From Fundicoccus sp052116145 (GTDB lineage Bacteria > Bacillota > Bacilli > Lactobacillales > Aerococcaceae): a stretch of 64,000 bases of DNA. The translations under genes were made by a program, and so were the position numbers. The notes beneath the pieces are model-generated. The model ran no database searches. It saw only the letters and a list, made by a program, of their open reading frames with translations, and was not told the origin of the DNA. The stretch spans positions 434,001-498,000 of the forward strand of contig NZ_JBQKLQ010000001.1 in NCBI RefSeq assembly GCF_052116145.1. Direction: 5' to 3'. Positions 7,465-14,731 of the stretch are shown here, in pieces (position 1 is the first letter of the stretch; the number at the start of each line of letters is the position of its first letter).

Positions 7465-7660
7465 ATGGGTAAGGAAAAATTAAAGCAAATAATTATACAG
7501 TCAGAAAAAGCATCAACGCTATCCAGGTCGAAGCAGATATGAAAGCTGGCGCTTTGTATAGATTATTGAGTTGAAAACATAAGGATGTAACTTTAACAAC
7601 TGCATTTAAATTAGCAGACGTGTTAGGCGTCGACATAAACGAGTTTAGAGAGGAGTAATA
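7465..7660 (+). pseudogene. XRE-type regulator remnant
   Basis: ATG 7465 opens MGKEKLKQIIIQSEKAS. A different frame carries the recognisable domain (VRKSINAIQVEADMKAGALY, RLLS, stop, KHKDVTLTTAFKLADVLGVD). A frameshift near 7500 and a TGA in place of a Gly codon near 7572 inactivate it. The C-terminal part matches the last helices of small lambda-repressor-like domains. Confidence 0.65.
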
Positions 7661-7663
7661 TCA

Positions 7664-8026
7664 TGAAATTAACAATTAAAGATCATAACCATTTTGACAC
7701 TCTGACTATTTTATTAATTGATTTAATCAGCGAAACTGAGCAAGAGATTTTGAAATTAGAGCATGAGCTTGCTTTTTGACATATCAATCAAAAGCAGTGC
7801 AAGTTGAAAATATTGAATACTATTCTGAGGGAGCAGGTGGCGGAGTGACAATTTATGCTGTGAGAGTTAATAATAAAGTTATAAATAGCTTCTGATTGAA
7901 CCGTTTTGGAGAAATAACGATCTATTATTCTAAGCCAAACGAGGGTTGTTTTTGGACGAAAGACAAGGATTTTGCTTTAAAAATTGCTAGTTTATTGGGT
8001 GGAGAAATACAAGAGGTGTCACCATG
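7664..8026 (+). pseudogene. decayed phage small-protein genes
   Basis: ATG 7664 with RBS GAGAGGAG opens MKLTIKDHNHFDTLTILLID and stops after 38 codons. Downstream fragments (AVQVENIEYYSEGAGGGVTI, then WTKDKDFALKIASLLGGEI) read in other frames up to the next start. These are probably two small early phage genes broken by stops and indels. Families are not recognised. Confidence 0.45.
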
Positions 8027-8182
8027 ACCCGAAAGTTTGAAAAAGGCGACAAATGCAGCACAATAGTCACCGTCACAAAAGTTAAAAAGGATGTGCCGAC
8101 CGTCATAGAGGTGGACAGTCCTAGATACATCCTGGAACACAAACGTCAGAGGTCTAAAAATCCTGTGGAGGCAGTGGAATGA
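8024..8182 (+). CDS. small phage protein, unknown
   Basis: A 52-aa basic protein starting MTRKFEKGDKCSTIVTVTKV. The RBS GAGGTG lies 7 nt before ATG 8024. Its stop overlaps the next start (ATG 8179) in a phage-style junction. No family is recognised. Confidence 0.5.
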   Translation: MTRKFEKGDKCSTIVTVTKVKKDVPTVIEVDSPRYILEHKRQRSKNPVEAVE

Positions 8183-8378
8183 TTGATAATGACGAAATAA
8201 AAAAAACAAAGATTTTATCCATTGAGTTGAAGAAAGAATTTACCAAGATGACTAGGAGAAAGCATTTCCACAGCCAGAATGGATCGAGTGGATGACCTCG
8301 ATAGCAAGTAGTTATATAAGTAAATTTGAAGTCGCACTAAAGAGGATTGAAGAAGTAGCGAAAGAGGTGGCGGAATGA
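8179..8378 (+). pseudogene. small phage protein, frameshifted
   Basis: Starts MIDNDEIKKTKILSIELKKE and stops early. The continuation EKAFPQPEWIEWMTSIASSY then ISKFEVALKRIEEVAKEVAE reads in another frame up to TGA 8376-8378. One indel near 8250 explains the break. The repaired protein would be about 65 aa and of unknown role. Confidence 0.5.
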
Positions 8379-8581
8379 ATAACATCAGCTTAAGTAGTGA
8401 CACGACTCATCAACATTATTGGAAAAATGTCGATAAAAAGCACGACAGCATCAAGCGGGCACATAGCTCAGAAAGCGAAAGCTACATCACTAGCAAATGC
8501 GAGTGTGGGACCGTAAAACAATCTTACAATAAAAATACCATACAGGAGGGGAAAGCCAGTGAGATATCAAGTTATTGGTAA
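8375..8581 (+). CDS. small phage protein with a Cys pair, unknown
   Basis: A 68-aa protein (MNNISLSSDTTHQHYWKNVD) containing CECG and a His-rich N-terminus, possibly metal-binding. The RBS GAGGTGG precedes ATG 8375, which overlaps the stop of the previous remnant. It overlaps the following gene by 23 bp, as is common in phage early operons. No family is recognised. Confidence 0.45.
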   Translation: MNNISLSSDTTHQHYWKNVDKKHDSIKRAHSSESESYITSKCECGTVKQSYNKNTIQEGKASEISSYW

Positions 8582-9104
8582 GTCTGGTGAAGTCTATGGT
8601 ACTTTCCCCACCAAACCATTAGCATACCAATTCATCAACAGTACATTTCTAGTATACAAATATGCTTACCGCGAGGACAGTGGTCAGAAAGAGTCGATGA
8701 TTACGCAAGTACTGCCGGATATTATTAGCGTGGTGCCGGCCAAGCGACCGAGGCCAACGAAAGCTAAGGTCAAATCTTACTGGGAGTTGCTGATTGAATT
8801 AACTGTGGCAAGCGCTGAGGATACAGAAGAGATTAAACAATTGCGCAAGAAGCTGCTGAAGAAAACAAGCGAGAAAATAAAAACAGCAGCTAAAGGACGC
8901 AATAATGGCCAAGAATTATTCGCAAAATTAGAGAACGGCAACGTCATATCGTTTCCGACCTATACACAAGCTGGCAGTTATTTTAATGCCTCAGTAACTT
9001 CAATCAGCGCACGAGTTTATGAAGGGACGATAGCGTCTGAAGGTAAATTAAAAAGGATTTTTTTTACATCGAGGAGTGATAAAGCATGGAATTTAAAACG
9101 ATGA
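8559..9104 (+). CDS. phage early protein, possible NUMOD-like tail
   Basis: A 181-aa protein starting at GTG 8559, with AGGAGGGG 7 nt upstream. Residues 1-50 form a compact beta-rich segment (YQVIGKSGEVYGTFPTKPLA). Residues 70-125 are highly basic and helical. Residues 125-165 (SFPTYTQAGSYFNASVTSIS) resemble the short DNA-binding repeats (NUMOD type) seen in phage and homing-nuclease proteins. I infer nucleic-acid binding. No specific function is recognised. Confidence 0.5.
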   Translation: MRYQVIGKSGEVYGTFPTKPLAYQFINSTFLVYKYAYREDSGQKESMITQVLPDIISVVPAKRPRPTKAKVKSYWELLIELTVASAEDTEEIKQLRKKLLKKTSEKIKTAAKGRNNGQELFAKLENGNVISFPTYTQAGSYFNASVTSISARVYEGTIASEGKLKRIFFTSRSDKAWNLKR

Positions 9105-9256
9105 CGGACCTTAATAAGTGGTTCAGGGAAAATGTTATGTATATCAATGACTTGTTTCAATTCAAAAAAATATCACAGATTGATTTTAATTATCATATCA
9201 ATAAATTAACAAAGCAATGGGATAAGTATTATAAACAATTGACCAGGGGTGATTAA
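9086..9256 (+). CDS. small phage protein, unknown
   Basis: A 56-aa protein starting MEFKTMTDLNKWFRENVMYI, helical and charged. GGAG lies 9 nt before ATG 9086. It overlaps the preceding gene by 19 bp and ends exactly at the base before the ArpU start, so it is translationally coupled. No family is recognised. Confidence 0.55.
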   Translation: MEFKTMTDLNKWFRENVMYINDLFQFKKISQIDFNYHINKLTKQWDKYYKQLTRGD

Positions 9257-9766
9257 GTGTCAGATAAATTACCAAGAGAATTGCTTGCAATAATTACCGA
9301 GCAAGCGATTAAGTCACACGAGCAACAGAAAGTTAAAGAAAAGACACAACAACGTGACTATAGGTTGCGTAACGCAACGCTACTACTAAAGAATTACCAT
9401 AAGTTGAAAGTACACTGCAAAGCAATATCGAATGATATAAAAGATTATGAAGATATGGTTTACGATCCTGACGAGCTAAACTTGTACACTTTAATGAAAT
9501 ATAAGGCACGAACTGCACAAATGTTAAATTACTTTGATAGGATATTTAGAGCCTATGGCGAGTTATCTAAAAGACAAGGTGAAGCTGCTGAACGTCGTTA
9601 TCGGATTTGTCAGAGAATGTATATCGATGAACAGAATGGGACAGCAGGTGAGTTGTCAGACTATTATAACATCGATAGAAGTACGGTCTTCAGGGACATT
9701 AACAAAGCGATTGAAGACTTATCTATCATGTTATGGGGGATTGACAGCTTCGATGATTTGAAGTGA
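9257..9766 (+). CDS. arpU: ArpU-family late transcription regulator
   Basis: A 169-aa protein from GTG 9257. ArpU/RinA-type proteins are sigma-like activators of phage late genes, or of packaging/autolysin operons. The C-terminal helix-turn-helix is visible as ELSDYYNIDRSTVFRDINKA (about 131-150), followed by the typical LSIMLWGID tail. The N-terminal 60-110 region is a helical charged segment. Its position just before the terminase genes is the usual one. The gene looks intact. Confidence 0.75.
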   Translation: MSDKLPRELLAIITEQAIKSHEQQKVKEKTQQRDYRLRNATLLLKNYHKLKVHCKAISNDIKDYEDMVYDPDELNLYTLMKYKARTAQMLNYFDRIFRAYGELSKRQGEAAERRYRICQRMYIDEQNGTAGELSDYYNIDRSTVFRDINKAIEDLSIMLWGIDSFDDLK

Positions 9767-9867
9767 TGCGACAAACCCGCACCATCGTGCGACTATTCCT
9801 GTGGTAATATGTAAGTGTGGATAAGTGAAGTTATCCGGCAGAATTAAATCATCTCCTTATTTATTTT

Positions 9868-9893
9868 CCACCTCGCTAGTCGGGGTGGTTTTT
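9868..9893 (+). terminator. intrinsic terminator after arpU
   Basis: CCACCTC (9868-9874) pairs with GGGGTGG (9882-9888), followed by five T. It separates arpU from the next small gene. Confidence 0.75.
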
Positions 9894-9925
9894 GGTATAG
9901 TTATATCAAAAAGGGGGTTACGATT

Positions 9926-10258
9926 ATGGGCAATCCTATCAATAATTTGGGCGACTATGGATGGGTCACAACGGCTGCTAAAGAAGCGGGTGGAGTGGAC
10001 ATGCTAATCCAAAACATTGAAGATACAGCTGTTGAACTAGCAAAAAGCGGTCTTGTTAATAGGGGAAGGGTAGAAGGTGCCGCAGTATCTATTGGGGCTT
10101 TAGCATGTTTAAATTTAATAAATAAAGCTATAGTTAAACATAAGAGAAATAAAAAAATAAAAAATAATGAACTAAAAGCAGAGATGCAAGTGTATAAAGA
10201 CGAATTGAAAGAAATTGTTGAAGAAGAAATTGATATAGAAAACAAAATAATTGATTAA
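9926..10258 (+). CDS. phage hypothetical protein with coiled-coil tail
   Basis: A 110-aa protein starting MGNPINNLGDYGWVTTAAKE; AAAAGGGGG lies 8-9 nt upstream. Residues 50-65 (GAAVSIGALACLNLINKAIV) could be a short membrane helix. The last 45 residues are lysine/glutamate-rich and probably coiled coil. A terminator follows directly. The gene lies between arpU and terS. Function unknown. Confidence 0.55.
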   Translation: MGNPINNLGDYGWVTTAAKEAGGVDMLIQNIEDTAVELAKSGLVNRGRVEGAAVSIGALACLNLINKAIVKHKRNKKIKNNELKAEMQVYKDELKEIVEEEIDIENKIID

Positions 10259-10262
10259 ACTT

Positions 10263-10284
10263 GACCTCTCACGAGGTCTTTTTT
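10263..10284 (+). terminator. intrinsic terminator before terS
   Basis: GACCTC (10263-10268) and GAGGTC (10273-10278) form a 6-bp stem with a 4-nt loop, followed by six T. Confidence 0.8.
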
Positions 10285-10303
10285 CATACACAAATAATAA
10301 AAG

Positions 10304-10726
10304 GTGGTGAGTACCATAGCTAAGTATGATTACTGGATAACTGACGAAGGATTAATAAAGATTGAAGGGTGGGCTAGAGATGGGCTCACCGATGAACAAA
10401 TATCAAGTAACATCGGCATTTCTAGGTCAACGTTGAATGTATGGAAGAAGAAGTACCCGGACATTTCGGACACCTTAAAAAGAGGCAAGGATTTCGTTGA
10501 CAGGCAGGTCGAGAATGCCCTACTCAATAACGCTTTAGGATTTCATTACAAAGAGCAGATGGTCACAAATAAAGGTTCGGTTGTTGAAGTTGAGAAGTTT
10601 CAATCACCCAACACAACCGCTCAAATATTTTGGTTAAAGAACCGCAAACCTAGTGAGTGGAGAGATAAACAAGAGCAGAATGTAGAGTTAACAGGAAATA
10701 TGAATGTAAACAATCCATACGATTAA
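10304..10726 (+). CDS. terS: terminase small subunit
   Basis: A 140-aa DNA-recognition subunit of the packaging motor. The N-terminal helix-turn-helix is visible (GLTDEQISSNIGISRSTLNV, about residues 27-46). The middle segment (VENALLNNALGFHYKEQMV) and NTTAQIFWLKNRKPSEWRDK are typical of this TerS family. The start is uncertain: GTG 10304 or 10307 open the frame but overlap the RBS-like AAAGGTGGTGAG. The best-spaced codon is ATA at 10317-10319, before GCT AAG, where related genes would have ATG, so the start codon may have mutated. The C-terminal tail also appears shortened by a stop before a segment reading LTADELKELIRVAEE. Confidence 0.75.
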   Translation: MVSTIAKYDYWITDEGLIKIEGWARDGLTDEQISSNIGISRSTLNVWKKKYPDISDTLKRGKDFVDRQVENALLNNALGFHYKEQMVTNKGSVVEVEKFQSPNTTAQIFWLKNRKPSEWRDKQEQNVELTGNMNVNNPYD

Positions 10727-10760
10727 CTCACAGCTGATGAGCTGAAGGAGTTGATACGGG

Positions 10761-12155
10761 TTGCTGAAGAATAAGATTAACGTCCAGAAAGCCAAGTAAA
10801 TATTGGCGAGTAAGGACTTTTTTAGTTTTTGCAGCATGATGACACCAAAGTTCTATAAACTGAATCGACAATATTTAATTGACCCCGCTAATGATATGCA
10901 GACGTTTTTAACGGACGACAACGACGTGTTAGTAGTCAACCTTCCGCCTCGTGATGGTAAGTCACTAACAGCAACCAAATTCCCTCAATGGGTATTGGGT
11001 ATTGATCCAACGATTCGAATCATGACAGGTTCTTATAACGAACGCCTATCAACCAGTTTCTCTAAGACCGTTCGTAACTCGATACAGGAACAAAAGGCAC
11101 AAGAAGAAACGATTGTTTATAATGATGTGTTCCTTAGCACTCGAATCAAGTATGGAGACGCCAGCGTGGGGTTATGGTCGTTAGGCGGCAGTTATACAAA
11201 CAACTACCTAGCAACATCACCTACAGGAACGGCGACCGGATTTTGTGCTGATTTGATTATCATAGATGACTTAATAAAAAATGCTGAAGAAGCTAACAAT
11301 GCTTTAGTCTTAGATAAACATTGGGATTGGTTCACGGACACCATGCTATCTCGTCTGGAGTCAGGCGGTAAAATCATGCTGATTATGACGCGTTGGAGCT
11401 CTAAAGACTTAGCGGGTAGAGCGATTGAAGAATTGCCTAATAATGGATATAAAGTTAAGCATATCAACCTTAAAGCAAAATTGAAGGACGGCACTATGTT
11501 ATGTGATGACGTTCTTTCATTAAGAGAATTCAATCGTAAGACTAAAACAATGTCACCTGAGATTGCTAGTGCTAACTACCAGCAAGAGCCGATTGATTTG
11601 AAGGGTGTGTTGTATGGTGAGTTCAAAACATATGCAAGGTATCCGAAGTTCAAAATTATTCAGAGCTACACCGATACGGTTGATACGGGTAGTGATTACC
11701 TAGCAACATTTATTTACGGAGTCACATTTGATAATGAAGCCTATATCCTAGATGTTAATTACACCAAAGAACCTATGGAAGTTACCGAACCATTACTAGC
11801 TAAAAAGTTATACCAACGAAAGGTAAACAAAGCAGTGATTGAGTCAAATAACGGAGATCGAGGTTTTGGTCGTAGTGTGGATAGGATATTAAAACAAGAA
11901 TATAAAATGAACTACACCGTGATTGTCCCTTTAACTCAATCAAAGAAGAAAGAGGCTCGTATTTTGACGAACGCCACTTGGGTAATGGAACATATATTTT
12001 TTCCAGAAGGATGGGAAAACAAATGGCCTGGATTATATAAAAACCTTAAAACATACCAACGTGAAGGTAAAAATAAAAACAATGATGCCCAAGATGCGTT
12101 GACGGGTGTGGCAGAGAAGACACAATTCGCACGAAAAGTAAATAAGCTACTGTGA
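10761..12155 (+). pseudogene. terL: terminase large subunit with early stop codon
   Basis: ATPase/nuclease of DNA packaging. The natural frame appears to start at TTG 10761 (LKNKINVQKAK), hits TAA at 10797-10799 and continues ILASKDFFSFCSMMTPKFYK. A 450-codon ORF remains from TTG 10803. Motifs are otherwise present: the P-loop-like NLPPRDGKSLTATKFP, Walker B ADLIIIDDLI, motif III IMTRWSSKDLAG, and an RNase H-like nuclease domain beginning TDTVDTGSDYLATFIYG. Translation restart at TTG 10803 could still give most of the protein. No portal gene follows, so packaging is not possible from this locus. Confidence 0.75.
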
Positions 12156-12237
12156 TATTGTCAATTCTCTGCAAATTAAAAGGTGATTGATAATACATAA
12201 AAATCATAGTATATTAATATAAGCTCTACTAGCTAAA

Positions 12238-12274
12238 AAGCCTATTCTCTTAAATGAGAGTAGGCTTATTTTTG
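12238..12274 (+). terminator. intrinsic terminator after terL
   Basis: AAGCCTA-TCTC (12238-12249) pairs with GAGA-TAGGCTT (12256-12267), followed by ATTTTTG. It lies just outside the left end of the IS30 element. Confidence 0.8.
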
Positions 12275-12278
12275 TCTC

Positions 12279-13383
12279 TTGAATTTACAATTTAAGTGCA
12301 ACACCAAAAGAGACTCATTGCTTCAAACCTAGTAGAATAGTGTTTACGAAGACAACTATTGAAAGGGTTGATAACGATGAGCCTCTACAAACATCTTACC
12401 ATAGATGAACGAGAACAGATATTTCTTCTTTTCCATCAAGGATACTCGATTAGATTCATTGCGAAAACATTAAAAAGAAGTCCTTCTACAATTAGCCGAG
12501 ATTTGGCTAGAAATAAAGATCTGCCAACTTATTCTCCTTCAGTTGCTCAGGAAAACTATACGAAAAAAAAGCTAAGTGTGGTCGAAAATGTTTGTTAGAC
12601 AATCCTGAATTAAACACGCTAGTTAAAACGCTCTTTTTAAATGATCAATGGTCGCCAGAACAAATTGCCAATCGCATTCAGTTAGAGAACTCAGTTTTGA
12701 CTATTAGCTTTAATACGATTTATCGAGCTATTTATCGGGGGGATTTTGAATGAGGCAAATTTAAGTCACGGACATCGTGGAGCAGTTAGAAAATTAAGAC
12801 ATAAGGGAAAAACACGCCATACAAAAAATCATATTGAAAAGCGTGGAAAGATTTCCGTGACGCATACGATTCATGAAAAACCTGTTGCAGCGAATAATCG
12901 TTCATCAGTCGGTCATTGGGAAGCAGATACAGTAGCGGGTAAAACCGGAAAGGCCTGTTTAGTAACGCTTACTGACCGAAAAACACGCTTTTTACTGGCG
13001 GAGAAAATAGATAAAAAGGTTTCGACCCACGTGCGTGATTCCGTCATTAATTTACTAGCTGCTCTACCGAATAGTAAAAGAAAATCCATTACTTCAGACC
13101 GTGGAAAAGAATTTTCAAAGCATCGAGAAGTCACTCAATATTTAGATAACATCCGTTTTTATTTCGCAGACCCTCATGGCTCTTGGAAAAGAGGAACAAA
13201 TGAAAATACAAATGGACTACTAAGAGAGTACTTTTCAAAAACAGAAGATCTAACAAGCTGTTCAACAGATTACATCAATACTTGTATTGAAAAACTAAAT
13301 AAACGTCCGCGTAAGTGCTTAGGTTGGAAAACACCTTATGAGCTCTTCTTTGACAAGGTGTTGCGTTAAATTTGACAATTCAA
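12279..13383 (+). mobile_element. IS30-family insertion sequence, degraded
   Basis: The element is about 1.1 kb. The left end starts TTGAATTTACAATTTAAGTG (12279) and continues CAACACC. The right end, read inward on the minus strand, starts TTGAATTGTCAAATTTAACG and continues CAACACC; 20 of 27 positions match. I see no convincing target duplication. The transposase inside is frameshifted. The right end stops one base before the stop codon of the HEPN-like gene on the minus strand, so insertion may have trimmed that gene. Loss of all phage genes after terL at this point suggests an IS-associated deletion. Confidence 0.8.
12377..13369 (+). pseudogene. IS30-family transposase, two frame breaks
   Basis: DDE transposase. 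The N-terminal helix-turn-helix reads LTIDEREQIFLLFHQGYSIR and IAKTLKRSPSTISRDL. The catalytic triad is in place in the second half: HWEADTVAGK (D), SITSDRGKEF (D) and RGTNENTNGLLREYF (E). The first break is at an A8 run (12573-12580) containing A_AAA_AAG, which could also be a programmed -1 slippage site. The second is at a G6 run near 12737-12742, where one extra G shifts YRGILNEANLS out of frame. The second break should inactivate the enzyme. ATG 12377 is preferred; TTG 12359 is an alternative. Confidence 0.8.
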
Positions 13384-13384
13384 G

Positions 13385-13921
13385 CTAGAAACTAAAACCG
13401 TAGTCGGTGTTTATGATAGACATCATTTCACTAGCCGTTTTGTTAATGGATTCGTTATCTTTATTTAGGAATTTAAAGCTTTTAACTGCATCAATTATTT
13501 CCAGGCAAAACTCATGAATGTCAATATTCAAATTCGTTTCATTTGTTCCGCCATTGTTAATTGAATAGTTATTATGGAGGAATATATTACCTGAAGTAGA
13601 ATAGGTTAATACAAATTTATTTATTAATTCTCTTGCTCTCTGCTCTTCAATATTTGTAGTGCTGTTATGAAGAATTGCACATCTTAATGCATAAAAATCA
13701 GAAGCTTTTACAAACCCTTGATCATATGAGTGAATAGGCAGAAAATAATCTTCTATAAATTTTGTATAGAGCTTTTTGCTTGTTTGACCACCATTTTGTA
13801 ACGAGGCACAAACATCAGGTAAAGAGAGAGCGACTGTTAGAGCAGCATAGTGATTTTTATTTTCTAAACTAATTTTTACTGATGTAATTAATGGGTTTAA
13901 TTTCTCCTCTAGTATCGACAT
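13385..13921 (-). CDS. HEPN-like protein of unknown function
   Basis: A 178-aa protein starting MSILEEKLNPLITSVKISLE, with GGAGA 8 nt upstream of ATG 13919-13921. It resembles a widespread uncharacterised family marked by YAALTVALSLPDVCASL and DFYALRCAILHNSTT. In the latter, R80 and H85 give the Rx4H motif of HEPN domains, flanked by helices. HEPN proteins are often RNases in defence or toxin systems, or nucleotidyltransferase partners. No MNT/NTase gene is adjacent. The 3' end abuts the IS30 right end, so the native C-terminus may have been a few residues longer. It is the second HEPN-type gene in this prophage. Confidence 0.65.
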   Translation of the reverse strand: MSILEEKLNPLITSVKISLENKNHYAALTVALSLPDVCASLQNGGQTSKKLYTKFIEDYFLPIHSYDQGFVKASDFYALRCAILHNSTTNIEEQRARELINKFVLTYSTSGNIFLHNNYSINNGGTNETNLNIDIHEFCLEIIDAVKSFKFLNKDNESINKTASEMMSIINTDYGFSF

Positions 13922-14231
13922 TATTTATTCTCCAATTCTCCACAACCATCATAACTTGTAGTAAATGGTAATCCTGTTTAGATACTATAGTAAAACTTCG
14001 GCTATAGAATCTAAAACAGCTTCTATTTCGTCATCATTTTTTTGGTGAAGTAATGATACCACATCTAGTTTAAATTAATGGCTGATATTCTTTTAAATCC
14101 AAAGAGGCCACTCCATTAGGTTGATATAATAGTTAATGAAGTAGGTAGTAATGAAAGTACATTCGCCAGCACAAATCTCAAGTATATATTACCATAAAAG
14201 TATTAGTGTTAAGCTGGTTTTATTTATTCGT

Positions 14232-14339
14232 TTGCAAACAGAAACGCACGTTGTTATAATTACTAAGAGGTGGCACAGTTAAATAATTAATAAAACCGCC
14301 ACTAAAAAGCGACGGATCAGTTTCACGCTGGCGATTTTT
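14232..14339 (+). ncRNA. cryptic small transcription unit (possible toxin-locus ghost)
   Basis: A near-consensus promoter, TTGCAA (14232-14237), 17-nt spacer, TATAAT (14255-14260), is followed by an RBS-like AAGAGGTGG. The sequence then goes almost at once into a terminator: CGCCA (14297-14301) with TGGCG (14329-14333), an inner GCG/CGC, and five T. There is no start codon or ORF between them. The arrangement resembles small membrane-toxin (type I toxin-antitoxin, holin-like) loci with the toxin ORF deleted. A bona fide small RNA is the alternative. Confidence 0.4.
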
Positions 14340-14470
14340 GAATACACAATTCAAATATAATTGGTTCTGTTTAGTAATCTCACATAAGTAAAAAACCTCT
14401 GTAAAGACTAATTTAACAGTGATTAGTCGAGATTAGCATAAAGAACGCGGAAGATAATTCGACTATAAAT

Positions 14471-14511
14471 AAAGCTAGGAAAAGCTCTCATGAGCCAATC
14501 CTAGCTTTTTT
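14471..14511 (+). terminator. intrinsic terminator
   Basis: AAAGCTAGGA (14471-14480) pairs with TCCTAGCTTT (14499-14508), an inner GCTC/GAGC pairs within the loop, and a T run follows. No upstream gene is evident, so it may end a lost phage gene. Confidence 0.75.
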
Positions 14512-14690
14512 ATTTGTCCAGTATTTAAACTTAAAGGTCACTCAAAAAGTCCTAAGTGGATGAAAAAGTGGATTTTTCTTTTAAAAGATAATTACCGCAC
14601 ATTGTAAAAGGGCGTGTTTAATGAAAAGAGTCACTCAATATGCTTGCGGGTGAAACTTTAGGCTATTGAAGATCAATAATAATTAAACAG

Positions 14691-14728
14691 AAAACCTCTA
14701 CCTTTTCTATAGAAGGGCGGAGGTTTTT
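14691..14728. terminator. bidirectional terminator of fbp
   Basis: AAAACCTC (14691-14698) and GAGGTTTT (14720-14727) pair, with an inner CCTT/AAGG extension. T runs follow on both strands. It lies just after the fbp stop codon. Confidence 0.75.
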
Positions 14729-14731
14729 AAA

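Larger units (their letters stand above)
13922..14731. other. gene-poor right flank of the prophage remnant
   Basis: No protein gene is supported across about 800 bp. It holds the HEPN gene's leader, a cryptic promoter-terminator unit (14232-14339), a terminator at 14471-14511 and the fbp terminator. A,T-rich sequence with many stops in all frames suggests decayed phage DNA. The right attachment site should lie here or nearby but cannot be recognised because the left one is outside the window. Confidence 0.5.

Noticed and set aside
12569..12600. Programmed -1 frameshift in the IS30 transposase at A_AAA_AAG.
   Set aside because: Possible as sequence, but IS30 transposases are normally one continuous ORF, and a second, clearly damaging shift follows at the G6 run. 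Kept only as a remark.
565..14333. The 13-mer TTTCACGCTGGCG occurs near the integrase start (minus, 565-577) and at 14321-14333 (plus), suggesting att core sites.
   Set aside because: A 13-nt match is expected by chance between two regions this size. The first copy lies 5' of int, whereas attP normally lies beyond its 3' end, which is off the window.
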